A stretch of DNA of 64,000 nt, from assembly GCA_031002005.1 (NCBI GenBank), contig JARYHS010013630.1, positions 26,999,112 through 27,063,111 on the forward strand, given 5' to 3'. Numbering within the stretch: the first letter of the stretch is position 1; the number at the start of each line of letters is the position of its first letter. Both the position numbers and the translations under genes were made by a program. This DNA comes from Vandiemenella viatica. Taxonomy: Eukaryota > Arthropoda > Insecta > Orthoptera > Morabidae. Positions 23,901 through 33,023 of the stretch are shown in pieces. A model generated the notes under the pieces. It worked only from the letters and a program-made list of their open reading frames with translations. It searched no databases and was not told where the DNA came from.

Positions 23901-24540
23901 TGCGCGTGGGGAATTTTCTTTATTACGCTGCTGTACTCCACTGTATGCACCACTCATGACTGCTGCCCCCGTCGTAGCCTTGTCCACGGACATTCGGTCA
24001 AATCCAAGTTTTTCTCTTCCAATGTAGTAAGTATTTCTTCTGCAAGATCTTGGGCAGACTGAACTTTTACCTCTCTAAAGGATACAAAAGTTTCAAATAT
24101 TTTAATATCAATAGGTTCTTCATCATTAACTATTTTGACAAACCTGTAAAGTTCACCTTAACTGATCAACTTTAGCAATGTCCTGAGTGGTATCTAAAAT
24201 CAACGGAAAAAAAAACAAGCAGTTTTGAACTTCAAACAATAATTTTCATTTTTGATTTCTAAGGCTAATAGGTTTATAAGTTCGTTCTGAATTTTAAGAA
24301 CTGAGGTATTTCCCAGTTCCTTGCGGACACTGATTCAATTCTTGCAGTACTGGGTCATATTTTGACAAGAGCTGAACTATCGAGAGAAAGTTTCCTTTGT
24401 TGCCACATTCTAACTTTTCACTAGATCCACGAAATGCGAGATTACATGTTGCAAGTGTTAAGGTCACAGTTAGGATTCTTTGAAGAACTTTTCGCCAGAA
24501 GCTTCTTTCTTTTTCCAAAATTTTAGCACTAGCTCACTGC
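20962..24540 (-). pseudogene. hAT transposase pseudogene
   Basis: The N-terminal half lies at 23395-24540 (NLAFRGSSEKLECGNKGNFL near 24420; CAAHNLNLVLKDAVE near 23880; SLNLVSKSLQSETMDLL near 23480). The C-terminal half is at 20962-21700 and ends with the hAT dimerisation domain: YPDVFTACIMYLTILVTVS, ERFFSKLKLIKNYLRSTM and RLSSLALLSVEND. The family is a DDE transposase that cuts and pastes the element. Several frameshifts occur even outside the LINE insertion. The C-terminal 101 codons (20962-21267) remain open. Confidence 0.85.
21715..23393 (+). mobile_element. LINE (RTE-like reverse transcriptase) nested in the hAT
   Basis: The RT starts IHDIIQGLKNNKAAGEDLI (about 21770), then NNYRGISLVAVTYKILSKVL (21950-22040), motif A VTSRKPT/FKKAYDSVDR (about 22200), SGVRQGDGLSPILFN (about 22350), catalytic FVDD (about 22515) and thumb FKYLGEVIHINGLD (about 22700). 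It has frameshifts near 21925 and 22620 and a frayed 3' part to about 23390. It separates hAT codons at SSISAI (about 23395) from the downstream transposase (about 21700). It lacks an endonuclease and so is 5' truncated. Clade assignment by RT motifs is tentative. Confidence 0.75.
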
Positions 24541-24832
24541 ACGTCCCAGCCTGCACCTGTTGCGACATGACACATTCGACTCGACATTCTGCTGTCTGCT
24601 CTAGATCTGCTTTTTGCATGCGAAGCGTGTGGAGTATATGAACGGACACGCAAAAACATTTAGTCTAGCACTTTAATGGATTTTTTTATTATTAACTTTT
24701 AGCTAGGTGCTGGGTATTTTGTAGGAAGTTAGATTAGATATTAAAATAATTTTTTAACCATCAGTATGGGGCCCCTCGGGCTTGGGGGCCCAGGGGCAGT
24801 GCCCCGGTGGTAGTTACGGGCCTGTGACTATA

Positions 24833-25344
24833 AGAAAAACTAACGACTGATTTCAGGCATGAAGAATTGGGAAATTTTTTATTTAAGTAAGGATATTTTA
24901 TTGAGGTATATGGTGAAAAATTCATCTCATACGGACCGTTAAGTAAAAATTGTTGTAGAATAAAAGGAAACGTGAAGATTAATTGCTATCTGTGATTTAT
25001 CTCCATTGCGGTTACTAAATAATAATCCACTTATCTTTGTTATAATAAGTTTAATTTTGCTATTATATTTCTTTCCTATAGCACTATAGTGAAATTTCAT
25101 TCCACGTTTACTGTGATAAATCTTGAAGTTGGACCAATAATGACTTGGTTTTCTTTTAACTGTATTTATGTCTGGTTATTAAAAATTTTTAGTTTTATCT
25201 TTCTTAACGTTATGTTGGTAGCGTATCCTGATTAAATTATCCTTGAGTCAAATGGGTTTGCCAGAGATAAGGAGGAGGAGGCTTTGTTGTCGAATTTGTG
25301 GAACTTGATTCAAATGTTGATTGCTGTAAGAAAAGTTTTGAAAA
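24833..25344 (+). promoter_or_regulatory. Region upstream of Chk2 exon 1 (promoter/5' UTR expected)
   Basis: AT-rich sequence between the hAT target duplication and the exon 1 ATG. I see no obvious TATA box at a sensible distance and no transposon ends. A short GGAGGAGGAGG stretch lies near 25270. The core promoter and untranslated leader should lie here or, if there is an upstream noncoding exon, further left. Confidence 0.35.
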
Positions 25345-25465
25345 ATGGATGTTCCGAATTTGCCGGATACGCAACAAAGCGATGGTGTATGTTACAGCCA
25401 AGACATTGTAGATGTCAATAGTTGGGGAAGACTTTATGCTACAAGAAAGTTATTTTCAACTGTGG
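25345..25465 (+). CDS. lok: Checkpoint kinase 2 (Chk2/loki), exon 1
   Basis: Forty codons plus one base, from ATG at 25345 to a GTAAGT donor at 25466 (phase 1). The peptide carries an ATM/ATR-type TQ at residues 9-10 and an SQ at 18-19, a small version of the SQ/TQ cluster that is phosphorylated when DNA breaks activate Chk2. It ends with the WGRLYATRKLF segment that precedes the FHA domain in Chk2 proteins. Its G plus the AA of exon 2 makes a Glu codon and continues into the FHA domain without a break. Chk2 is a nuclear Ser/Thr kinase of the DNA-damage checkpoint. The ATG context (aaaaATGG) is good. Intron 1 is 22177 bp, filled with transposons. Confidence 0.88.
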
Positions 25466-25769
25466 GTAAGTTTCGTAGTCCTTGATCCTTGCTGTAATAG
25501 ATATAATGTTATCAGCAATACATTCCAAAATGGTTACTGCTCTTTAGTAAGTATACATTGAATTTTTTTCTTTAAATCCATGTTATATACATTTCATTCA
25601 GAAGTAAGACCGTAACTGGTATTTAAAATGCGTTTTAGCAGCAACTTTTTTGTAAGGAACATGTGGAAGCAAAGCTTATGAAAGTAGCATCTTTTAATGT
25701 AAACATAGGAATTAAAAATACTTCAGATTTATCTGCAGAATATATTTCAAATTATGTCTTTGACCTATT
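25466..25769 (+). other. Start of Chk2 intron 1, no gene seen
   Basis: AT-rich intronic sequence after the GTAAGT donor. I see no repeat ends or coding similarity until the LINE fragment that starts near 25770. Confidence 0.4.
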
Positions 25770-26831
25770 AATAAATAGTTTACAGTTAAAGGCTTGTCTT
25801 TAAACTTTGATAAAACTCAGTATATGGAATTCAGTAGGGCCTACATCACACAGATTAACACCAGATATAGACATAAAATTGGCAGGCCAGTCCATTCAAG
25901 AGGTAGAGTGTGTGAAATTCCTAGGTTTGCATAAGTTAAATAAGTTAATCAGTATATGTATCTGATATACTAAAGCGATTGGGTGCAGCCACATTTACAA
26001 TTCGTACAATTTCAGCTATTGGTGATTTCCGTATGAGACAGCTAGTTTATTTTGCTTATTTTCACTCCTTAATGTCATAATAATAACCTGGGGCAATGCT
26101 ACCCATAGAGAGTTCAGAAGATCTATTCAAGAACTTAGGGATTTTAAACATTGGTGGCTGAGTATATATACACATTAATGTCCTTTGTAGTCACAAACAA
26201 ATAGTAAAATACACAACTATGGCACTAGAAGTAAAAATAATCTTCACGAGGATTACAAGTCATTGTTATTTGTTTAAAAGGGCGTCTGATATTCAGGGAT
26301 GCATATCTTCAATAAGCTCCCAACAAACATTGGTTTAATCCTTGACTGTGATTCCGCCACTGACTGGCGTTGATGTGACGTCATATTGACGTTGTTTTGA
26401 GGTATTCGCTGTCGATGTACCAACATAAAGATAATTTATTATTGTGACCGGCCGCAGAAATCCGATAACACATCAAACACTGAACATCTGGTTGTGTTAT
26501 CGGACATCTGCGGCCGCTTACCAGCGGCTGCCTGCATCTGATTCACGTTCGGGATATCAGTTTAGGTTGATATTGTATAGTTTTAAATTATAGCACTAAA
26601 AGGAATAAACCTAATTATGTTGGTAGTCGACAGCGAATACGTCAAAACAACATCACGTCAACGCCGGTCAGTGGCGGAATCGCAGTCTAGGATTAAACCC
26701 AAACATTAAATGTCTAGTAGATGATAAGAATAAATTCAAGAAAAAATTGAAAGAATTTTTAATTGACAACTTCTACTCTGTAGAAAAATTTATTTCTAAG
26801 GTATTTACAGAATAAATTGTCAGTAGTTTGT
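25770..26831 (+). mobile_element. LINE 3' fragment (RT thumb and C-terminus), split by a MITE
   Basis: Thumb sequence LAGQSIQEVECVKFLGL (about 25890), then ITWGNATHREF (about 26090), a HNYGTRSK-like stretch (about 26215), FNKLPTNI (about 26320) and, after the 368-bp insert, KCLVDDKNKFKKKLKEFL (26708-26760) ending YSVEKFISKVF near 26815. Only the 3' part survives, with frameshifts. The order and motifs are those of the C-terminal region of insect LINE polyproteins; the clade is not resolved. Confidence 0.7.
26332..26699. mobile_element. MITE, 368 bp, ~80-bp terminal inversions, 8-bp target duplication
   Basis: The ends GGTTTAATCC and GGATTAAACC are perfect inverse copies. The inversion continues imperfectly for about 80 bp (GATTCCGCCACTGAC, then CGCTGTCGA and CCAACATA on the left). 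CAAACATT flanks it at 26324-26331 and 26700-26707. Removing the insert and one duplicate restores the LINE frame N-K-L-P-T-N-I-K-C-L-V. There is no coding capacity. The 8-bp duplication allows hAT, Merlin or Mutator-like families; the termini do not decide. Confidence 0.85.
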
Positions 26832-26864
26832 GTAAATGTAGTTGACATAATTAATGTATGGGAT

Positions 26865-27128
26865 TACTGGAAATCGCGATTCCGCCAGTTGTTGTCATCA
26901 TTATACTAGAGTCTTCAAACGCAAGACTGCACTGGAAATTCTTTCCGAAATACATTTAACGGTTTCATGCTGGTCCAGGCTGTATTACAACCTAATTTCT
27001 GCTTGAAAATAATGGTCCAGGGTGTATTATAACAGAATTACTGCTTTATAATATGTCTTGCGACTGACTACAGCAGTATTCCAACGATATTACTGAATTC
27101 TGTTGTAGTGGAATCGCGATCTCCAGTA
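26865..27128. mobile_element. MITE family M1, copy 1 (TA-flanked)
   Basis: The left terminus TACTGGAAATCGCGATTCC and the right terminus GGAATCGCGATCTCCAGTA are inverted copies. The leading/trailing TA may be a mariner-type TA target duplication. The interior contains TCCAGGSTGTATTAYAAC repeated twice (about 26985 and 27010). Relatives lie at 28145, 28658 and 38271. Confidence 0.72.
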
Positions 27129-27746
27129 GACCCTAATGTACTATGTATGATTGACTGTACATCTTCTGGTGTATATATTATTTTGCTATGTCATTGTTCT
27201 TCTGTAAATCGACAACTTTCCATATCCCACAGAGACAGTCTATTATATTGGGATCAATGGAAAATGAATGTATTGTATTTTAATGTTATTGTGCTTAAAT
27301 GAAAGTGGCGAAATTTATATGGAATATTATGGCAGTAGATAGTGAAATTAAATCATTTAGGGTGCAGTGGTTTACATAAATCGTATTTGCCAAAGTTTGA
27401 ATTATTGTTTAAAATTGCACAGTAAAATGCATGCTAGCTTGGTAGCATGTAGCTAGCGAGGCTTCATTATCTAGGTTTCGTAAAGTTGTCATTGTAGATT
27501 GAAACCAAGAAAGTAGAAACGATGGCTGCTATATGGATATTGGTTATTTAACATACTGTCAGAATCTAAGTATGTTACTTTGAACGCTTCCACAAACAAC
27601 TGTTTGGTATCAATTTCCATTCACTCCTTTAAGTGGTAGGCCTAGTATCTAATATTATAGTCACGGGAGTAAAATTGTTTCCCTCAAGACATCCAGATTA
27701 TTTATGGGATCAACAACATATATGAATTTACCTTCGTAATACTATC
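27129..27746. other. Unassigned intronic stretch
   Basis: No transposon ends, RNA genes or coding similarity that I can support. A palindrome-like CATGCTAGCTTGGTAGCATG occurs near 27428. Confidence 0.4.
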
Positions 27747-27754
27747 ACAGAAAT

Positions 27755-28002
27755 ACCGAGCATGGTGGTGTAATGGCTAGCGTTCTGGCCTCGCATTCGG
27801 GAGGACGGCGGTTCGAATCCCCGTCCGGGCATCCAGAGTTGGGTTTTCCATGGTTTCCCAAATCACTCCAGGCAAATGCTGGGATGCTTCCTTCAAAAGG
27901 CCATGCCCGAATTCCTTCCCATTCCTTGCCACCCCATCCTTTCCCGTCTCTAAAGACCTCGCTGTTAGAGAGACGTTAAGCAGATAAAAAAAAAAAAAAA
28001 AT
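27755..28002 (+). mobile_element. tRNA-derived SINE with target duplication
   Basis: The head is tRNA-like, with A box TGGTGTAATGGCTAG (about 27766-27780) and B box GGTTCGAATCC (27810-27820), the internal promoter used by RNA polymerase III. A tRNA-unrelated body follows (CCATGGTTTCCC, AATGCTGGGATG), then a tail ending GACGTTAAGCAGAT and an A-run (27986-28001). An 8-bp duplication, ACAGAAAT, flanks it at 27747-27754 and 28003-28010. The A-run and clean duplication suggest a fairly recent insertion by LINE machinery. Confidence 0.88.
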
Positions 28003-28144
28003 ACAGAAATTCAAAATTGCTGTTGCAACAGGTGCAATGTGATTTTTACATAATTTTTCATGTTTTTCTGGGGATCATTGTATCACCAAAACTACTTTTA
28101 CTTGGGAATGTAGTTTTAGCTACATCATGCTACTTCTCAAACTA

Positions 28145-28262
28145 GTTCCATTGCTGTCATGCTGGTACAGCGTTTATTATAATCTAATTATTGCTTGAAA
28201 ATAATACAACTTGCAATGGACTACTGTAGTATTATGGCATTATTTTTTGGAGTGGAAAGTAG
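28145..28262 (+). mobile_element. MITE family M1, partial copy 2
   Basis: Shares with copy 1, in the same orientation, TCATGCTGGTMCAG, TATTAYAAYCTAATT, GCTTGAAAATAAT and ACTACWGYAGTATT. The outer left terminus is missing, and the right terminus is degraded (TTGGAGTGGAAAG). Confidence 0.55.
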
Positions 28263-28657
28263 TTCTAGTTGTATCACAATCTTCAAGAAACCCACCTGAT
28301 TCATCTCCTTTTGCAACATACTTGTGATCTTGGAAATATTAAGTTTTGCTTACTAGGACTATGTATCCTCTGTACCCAGCTCTTCTGATGTTGATCAACT
28401 TTCACACAGCTAAGTTTTATTCTTTGCATTTGACATAGTTGTCTTTTGAGTCTTTTATTAAAATGTAATATCAACAAATTATCTCATTAAGTCATGTTCA
28501 TTATCTCCAACTGTTGACAGCGGTATAAATAATTAATTGAAATATCACATAAATTTGTTCTTAAATAGAAAGCAATTATCAATAATACTCTGCAACTGTT
28601 AGATAATGGGGGATTCTATGATAACCACAGCGCTGCAATTTTATGATAATAGGGGTC
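28263..28657. other. Unassigned intronic stretch
   Basis: AT-rich sequence between two M1 MITE copies. I see no coding similarity or terminal repeats. Confidence 0.35.
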
Positions 28658-28835
28658 TACTGGAGATCTTAATTCTGCTACAACTTTCGCTAATAAAGTC
28701 TTTAAACTGCTGCAGTCATTCTCAATGCGTATTATTTTCATGCACTAATTCTGTTGTAATACAGCCTGCACCATTATATTCAAGCAAAAATTAGGTTGTA
28801 ATACACTCGGGATCATTATGACACCGTTAAAAGTA
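28658..28835 (-). mobile_element. MITE family M1, copy 3 (inverted)
   Basis: Begins TACTGGAGATC like the inverse of copy 1 and continues ATTCTGCTACAAC, CTGCTGCAGTCA, TTCAAGCAAAAATTAGGTTG and ATGACACCGTT, matching the inverse of copy 1 in order. The far terminus is missing. Confidence 0.6.
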
Positions 28836-28849
28836 TGTAACTCGACGAG

Positions 28850-29152
28850 ACAAATCGACAGTGAAGAGTAAAATATTTTGATATCTCTTTTAGTTCTTGA
28901 AATAGTGTCTCAAAAGTAAGGTGGTTAGGCCAAACTGCGACCTCAACCGGAAGAAAAATTTGGTCAAAGTCAACTTTGATGATGGATTCTTCTGTAACTT
29001 GACAAGAATAATTGAAAGTAAAAAATATTTTTTTTTTTTTTGATATCTCACTTAGTTCTCTAGATATCGTATCTCCAAATTAAGGTAATTATGTTGAGCT
29101 GTGACTTGGAACAAGAATTTTTTTTTCCACCAAATCCACAGGTGACTAAAGG
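28850..29152. repeat. Two direct ~100-bp repeats, inverse of 31118-31345
   Basis: Units at about 28868-28985 and 28990-29120 share AAAATATT...TTTGATATCTC, TTAGTTCT and ATC(/TC)TC. A related block in inverted orientation lies at about 31235-31330 (GATATCTTGAGAACTAAGCGAGATATC; GATTT...CATCATCAAG). Together they flank the hAT element at 29161-31109, which inserted into this pre-existing repeat. Family unknown. Confidence 0.6.
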
Positions 29153-30029
29153 CTTGACATTAGTGATGTGCCGGATCTTTAAAAATGTATATCCGCGGAT
29201 ACGGATCATTATTGTCTAGATCCGCGAATACGGATACGGATCTCTACTTTCTCAACTTGGACCGACAGTGGAAAAGTTGTCAACTACGATCTATTATCGA
29301 CGAACGTCCAGCTCACGCGACGTGTTTTGACCTTGCTCTGTGCATGTTTATGTTTATATTTTAAGATGACATAGGATAGCGTAGATTATGTACGTTTCTG
29401 TTTTTGGGAAGTTGTAAGTTAAATTAAAATAAAAACAATTTATACAAAAAAAGTATAGTAGTGTAATATGGAAATATTTTACGATAGTAAATTACGAATC
29501 TGCTAAATACAAACTCTGTGAAGGAATATATCCCCATGAATGTACAACTTTCTTAATTCATCTTCAGATGAAACACCCACAAAAATATGACACTCCACTA
29601 AGAAAATTGCCAATGAACACATTAAGTAGGGAACGTCTTTAAAAATGGTAAATAGAGAATTTAGAAAAACATTTTTTAACGAATACATAGAAAAAGTCAA
29701 AATGTGGTATAATAAAAAAATAAAAAATTATTTAAAACTATTTAATTGTAGAAATGATAGCTTTATCTGGATTATGTTTTCAATACGTAGAAGATTTTGG
29801 GTTTTGACGATTGCTGGATACTGTTATTGCAAATTATGTTCTAAAAAGCAGGAAATATTTTACAGAATTTATCAGCAACGAACTTTAGGATCGAAAATAG
29901 AGACGTGTTGAAGGATTTTGAGAAAGTTTCCTTCACATTCTATATCTGGTAGGCTTTTTGGTAAGGTGTATCATTGGTATCCAGAACATTACAACAGATT
30001 TTAGAAGGGAAAATATCGTTTTAAAAATG

Positions 30030-30436
30030 GAGATACTTGAAGAACGCCAAACGGGAGATTACATTTTGGAAATATTTCAAAATATGTTTGAAGGGTGGGG
30101 AATCCCAAATAGAATGTGCACTGCATGGTAAGAGATGGATAATCCAACATGAAGAATTCCTGCACTTTATCTGACGTAGATAATATTGAGTGTACAGCAC
30201 ATCAGCTGCACCTGGTTGTTAACAATAATAGTAAACAATTTGGAGGTCTATGACACATTGGTCGCACATATTTATCATTACCAGTAACAAGAGTTCGAAG
30301 TGAGCAGTTTTTCAGTGCAGCAGGAATAATTTATGATGCTCATCGTAATAGACTTATGGCTGACAAAACTGCCAATTTACTCTTTTTGAAGTACAATTTA
30401 CCAAACTTAATGTTAAATATAACATTTTTTTTTTAA
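30030..30436 (+). pseudogene. hAT transposase C-terminal remnant
   Basis: In frame: CTAHQLHLVVNN (about 30195), then, after a gap, SLPVTRVRSEQFFSAAGII (about 30275-30330) and HRNRLMADKTANLLFLKYN (about 30340-30400), ending at TAA near 30437. This is the hAT dimerisation (C-terminal) domain; the DDE core between the two pieces is deleted. Confidence 0.75.
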
Positions 30437-30667
30437 GTTTGTGTAAAAGTGATTATTTTATCTGATGTAAACACTTTAGCAGTACCTTAAACATAATTTC
30501 AGATAGCAAATCACAAAAATTAGAGTCCTGATCTCACTATAAAGATAGTTAAAATAATACCTTAAAACTTACTACAGTGGTAAGTTACCACCTACATTTG
30601 ATAAACTAGTAAAATAAATGTAAGAACGAAGACTTTTCCTGGCGTACGACTGCAATAAAGTCTTCAC

Positions 30668-30855
30668 GGGTGTACCGCCGGATTGTGCTGTGAAAACACG
30701 GTATTCCGACTACTAGCTCCGCCATCTTCGCAGATAGGGTATCTATGGGTCAGCCGACCAGTGCAGATGTCTCCACACTTGAAGAAGACGGCGGAGCTAG
30801 TCGTCGAAGTATCGTGTTTTCACAACACAATCCGGCGGTACACCCGTGAAGACTT
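30668..30855. mobile_element. Palindromic MITE, 188 bp
   Basis: The left arm from AAGTCTTCACGGGTGTACCG and the right arm ending CGGTACACCCGTGAAGACTT are inverse copies for about 70 bp at about 90% identity by eye (GCCGGATTGTG, TGTGAAAACACG and GACTACTAGCTCCGCC recur inverted). Only about 50 bp separate the arms, so the RNA would fold as one long hairpin. I see no clear target duplication. GC content is well above the flanks. Confidence 0.75.
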
Positions 30856-31117
30856 CACTGTAGTAATATATATGTTTAAATAATTAATTTTTGCAATATA
30901 AATGTGTCAGAAATGAGATTTTAAGAAATATGAAGTAATTGGAATTCAAGTTAATAGTGTTTCATAGCTAGATATCTTTAAAATTTTACATACGTGCTTA
31001 GTGAAATTCTTTACAAAAGATCCGCTAATAAAGTAACGGATATGGATACAGATCTTTTTTCCCCCTCGGATATCCGCGAATACGGATACAGATATCCGGC
31101 ACATCACTACTTGACAT

Positions 31118-31453
31118 TCACAGTAGGTGCATCGTTTTATTCCTAGCGGTAGTGATTAGGTTGAACTATGGCCCGAACATAAGAACAAAAAACACCAAAA
31201 ACCAAAGGAACTATACATGTAACCAATTTTTGACATTTGATATCTTGAGAACTAAGCGAGATATCACAAAATTTTATTCTTTATCTTTGATTTGTTTCAT
31301 GGAGTTGTGCAAGAATTCATCATCAAGTTATGGTGGCACAGTTATGATAGTGCTGCCAGATTATGTCTTAAAAAGTTCATTTATTGCCAGAATTGAGATT
31401 ATTGTGAAAATTAGCCTATTAGGACAGAGAAAATTCTATTATCACCTATAGGA
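31118..31453. repeat. Inverted partner of the 28850-29152 repeat
   Basis: The stretch 31235-31330 is an inverted, diverged copy of 28968-29060. It was separated from its partner by the hAT insertion. The open frame at 31152-31451 that crosses it shows no protein similarity. Confidence 0.55.
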
Positions 31454-31830
31454 GCAGCCTATAGTTCAGTGGTTAAGGCGCTTGCTTTCAAAAGTTTGGG
31501 GTCATGGGTTTAAATCCTGATGGGGGCAGGAATTTTAAGAGTTGTGTTTGATCATATGAGCTATGCCAGGATGTTCCATGGTTCGGGTTTCACGTTAAAC
31601 TGAAGGTTCCAGAGGAAAGGAATTGATAGCCCATCTCTGGTAGTTCGGTGGCTAAGGCACTTGCTTTCAAACATTTGGGGTCTGGTCCTGGGCTTAAATC
31701 CTGATGGAGACAGGAATTTTTAAGAGTTGTTTGATCATATGAGCTATGCTAGGACGTTCGATGGTTTGGATTTCACGTAAAACCGAAGGTCCCATAGGAT
31801 AGGAACTGACCGTCCTACCTCTGATACAAT
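31454..31830 (+). mobile_element. Tandem pair of tRNA-derived SINE units
   Basis: Two roughly 185-bp units. Unit 1 has A box TTCAGTGGTTAAGGCG (31465-31480) and B box GGTTTAAATCC (31507-31517). Unit 2 has TTCGGTGGCTAAGGCAC (about 31644-31660) and GGCTTAAATCC (31691-31701). Both continue CAGGAATTTTAAGAGTTGT-like, then TGATCATATGAGCTATGC, GTTTCACGT and GAAGGT(C)CC. The anticodon-arm region CTTGCTTTCAAA suggests a tRNA-Ser/Leu-like origin. No A-run follows. Confidence 0.75.
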
Positions 31831-32692
31831 GGCTTAGTATGCCTCCTTCAAGCGGATTCAGCCAACCTTCAGGCTATGGACTAAGTTTATTGACAAAGAT
31901 AACAGTGTGATAATGCAGATTAACAAAATATTCGGACATAAATACTCAGTAGGCTATGAGAACAGTTAATGCTTATTTATGTTAAGAAATAACATACAGC
32001 TTAACATCCACCTGGTCTAATATCCTGCCCATGAACGGTTCATACCAGAAAATTGCATTGTTCTCTGAATGTCTTTGTCTTTGTGATTGACTTCTATCCT
32101 AAGCTATTGTTTCTATGGCTCCCTTTATTCCACTTGCTGACCACCTCACTGCCTATTGCAGTAATGTCAGAAACAGTGGTAAAATGTTTCTGTATTGCAT
32201 AACCAGGGGGAATGCTCGAACAGTTTAAATTAATTAGTAAATACATTAAAAAAGCAATAGTAGAATTAACGCATAAAGAACAGATAAGCGATAAGTGATA
32301 CGATTTTTTCTTCTTGGTTGGTTCTTATCTGAGGTTGAATCCAGATGGTTGCCTGTTTTCCAACATATGTTGGATTCATAAACAGTGGTATGTTCTTGGA
32401 GGACTCTTGACAACCCTTGCTGAGGTTGTGGGTGTAGCGGGAACTGTCCTTGGCCCCCACGGGATGGTCTCGGTTAGAGTTACTGTTTGCCTGTGGCCAT
32501 TCATTTTGATTGCAAGCTAATTGGTATTTAGGCATATTTAAGAACTTGTGCATTGGAATTTTATTTATTTATTTTTCCGAGTACAACATAGTCCAGCAGC
32601 ACCTAGTATCTAATCTGGGCCCTTATTTCCATTATTTTACGTGCATATATATATTTATATCTTATATATTTAACATGTTCATTTTATAGGCA
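31831..32692. other. Unassigned intronic stretch
   Basis: No transposon termini or RNA gene that I can support. A 95-codon open frame on the minus strand (32266-32553) includes NIPLFMNPTYVGKQATIWI but matches nothing I recognise and has no initiator or splice context; I do not call it a gene. Confidence 0.35.
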
Positions 32693-32760
32693 ATTAATGC
32701 AAGATAAATATCTCTCGGGTTTTCTGCATGTTAATATATTTATTTGGATCTTTTAACGAC

Positions 32761-32792
32761 GTTTCGGCAACTGCCATCGTTGCCTTCATCAG
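32761..32792 (-). ncRNA. Hammerhead-type ribozyme core, left end
   Basis: On the minus strand CTGATGA, one unpaired A, a 6-bp stem GGCAAC/GTTGCC closing a GATGGCA loop, then GAAAC. These are the conserved boxes of a hammerhead and its stem II. Penelope-like elements are known to carry small type I hammerheads in their terminal repeats. I could not draw a convincing stem III or fix the cleavage triplet, and the extra A is atypical. Confidence 0.5.
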
Positions 32793-33023
32793 GTTAAATC
32801 TCACTTGCAAGGACAAGACACGACTGACTCGCAAGCCAGTCCTGGCTCCTATTTATAGCCTGTTGTCAAGGGAAGCTTCACGCTGCTCTTTGATTGGTCG
32901 GCGGTGCACACGGCCATAGACTGGTTTGGTTGCATCTCTGCTTCTCGTGGCTGCATCCCGTAGCTCAGCAACTGGATGGCATTTAGTAGATCCATGGCAG
33001 TATCTTGAGTGGTCACCCATCCA

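Larger units (their letters stand above)
20303..24824 (-). mobile_element. hAT transposon (Tip100/ZMYM-like), 4.5 kb with a nested LINE
   Basis: The left end is CAGGGCCGTAACTA and the right end is TAGTTACGGGCCTG, inverted copies of one another, extended by GGCCC-rich subterminal sequence on both sides. An 8-bp duplication, TGACTATA, flanks it at 20295-20302 and 24825-24832. The transposase reads right to left and is decayed. A plus-strand LINE (21715-23393) splits it. Without the LINE the element would be about 2.8 kb. It sits about 520 bp upstream of the Chk2 start codon. Confidence 0.92.
29161..31109 (+). mobile_element. hAT transposon, 1.95 kb, decayed
   Basis: Termini TAGTGATGTGCCGGAT and ATCCGGCACATCACTA are perfect inverse copies, and both subterminal regions contain repeated GGATACGGATC/GATCCG motifs. 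The 8-bp duplication CTTGACAT lies at 29153-29160 and 31110-31117. A remnant of the transposase dimerisation domain is at 30260-30436. Too short for a complete transposase, so it is non-autonomous or deleted. A palindromic MITE is nested at 30668-30855. Confidence 0.92.

Noticed and set aside
20303..24824. Polinton or piggyBac assignment for the 4.5 kb element
   Set aside because: The 8-bp duplication, CAGGGSCGTAACTA ends and dimerisation-domain codons fit hAT only.
27760..27835. A free-standing tRNA gene
   Set aside because: The A and B boxes are present, but the sequence continues into a SINE body with an A-tail and target duplication, and the acceptor arms do not pair well.
32266..32553. 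95-codon minus-strand frame in intron 1
   Set aside because: No recognisable domain, no splice or promoter context.
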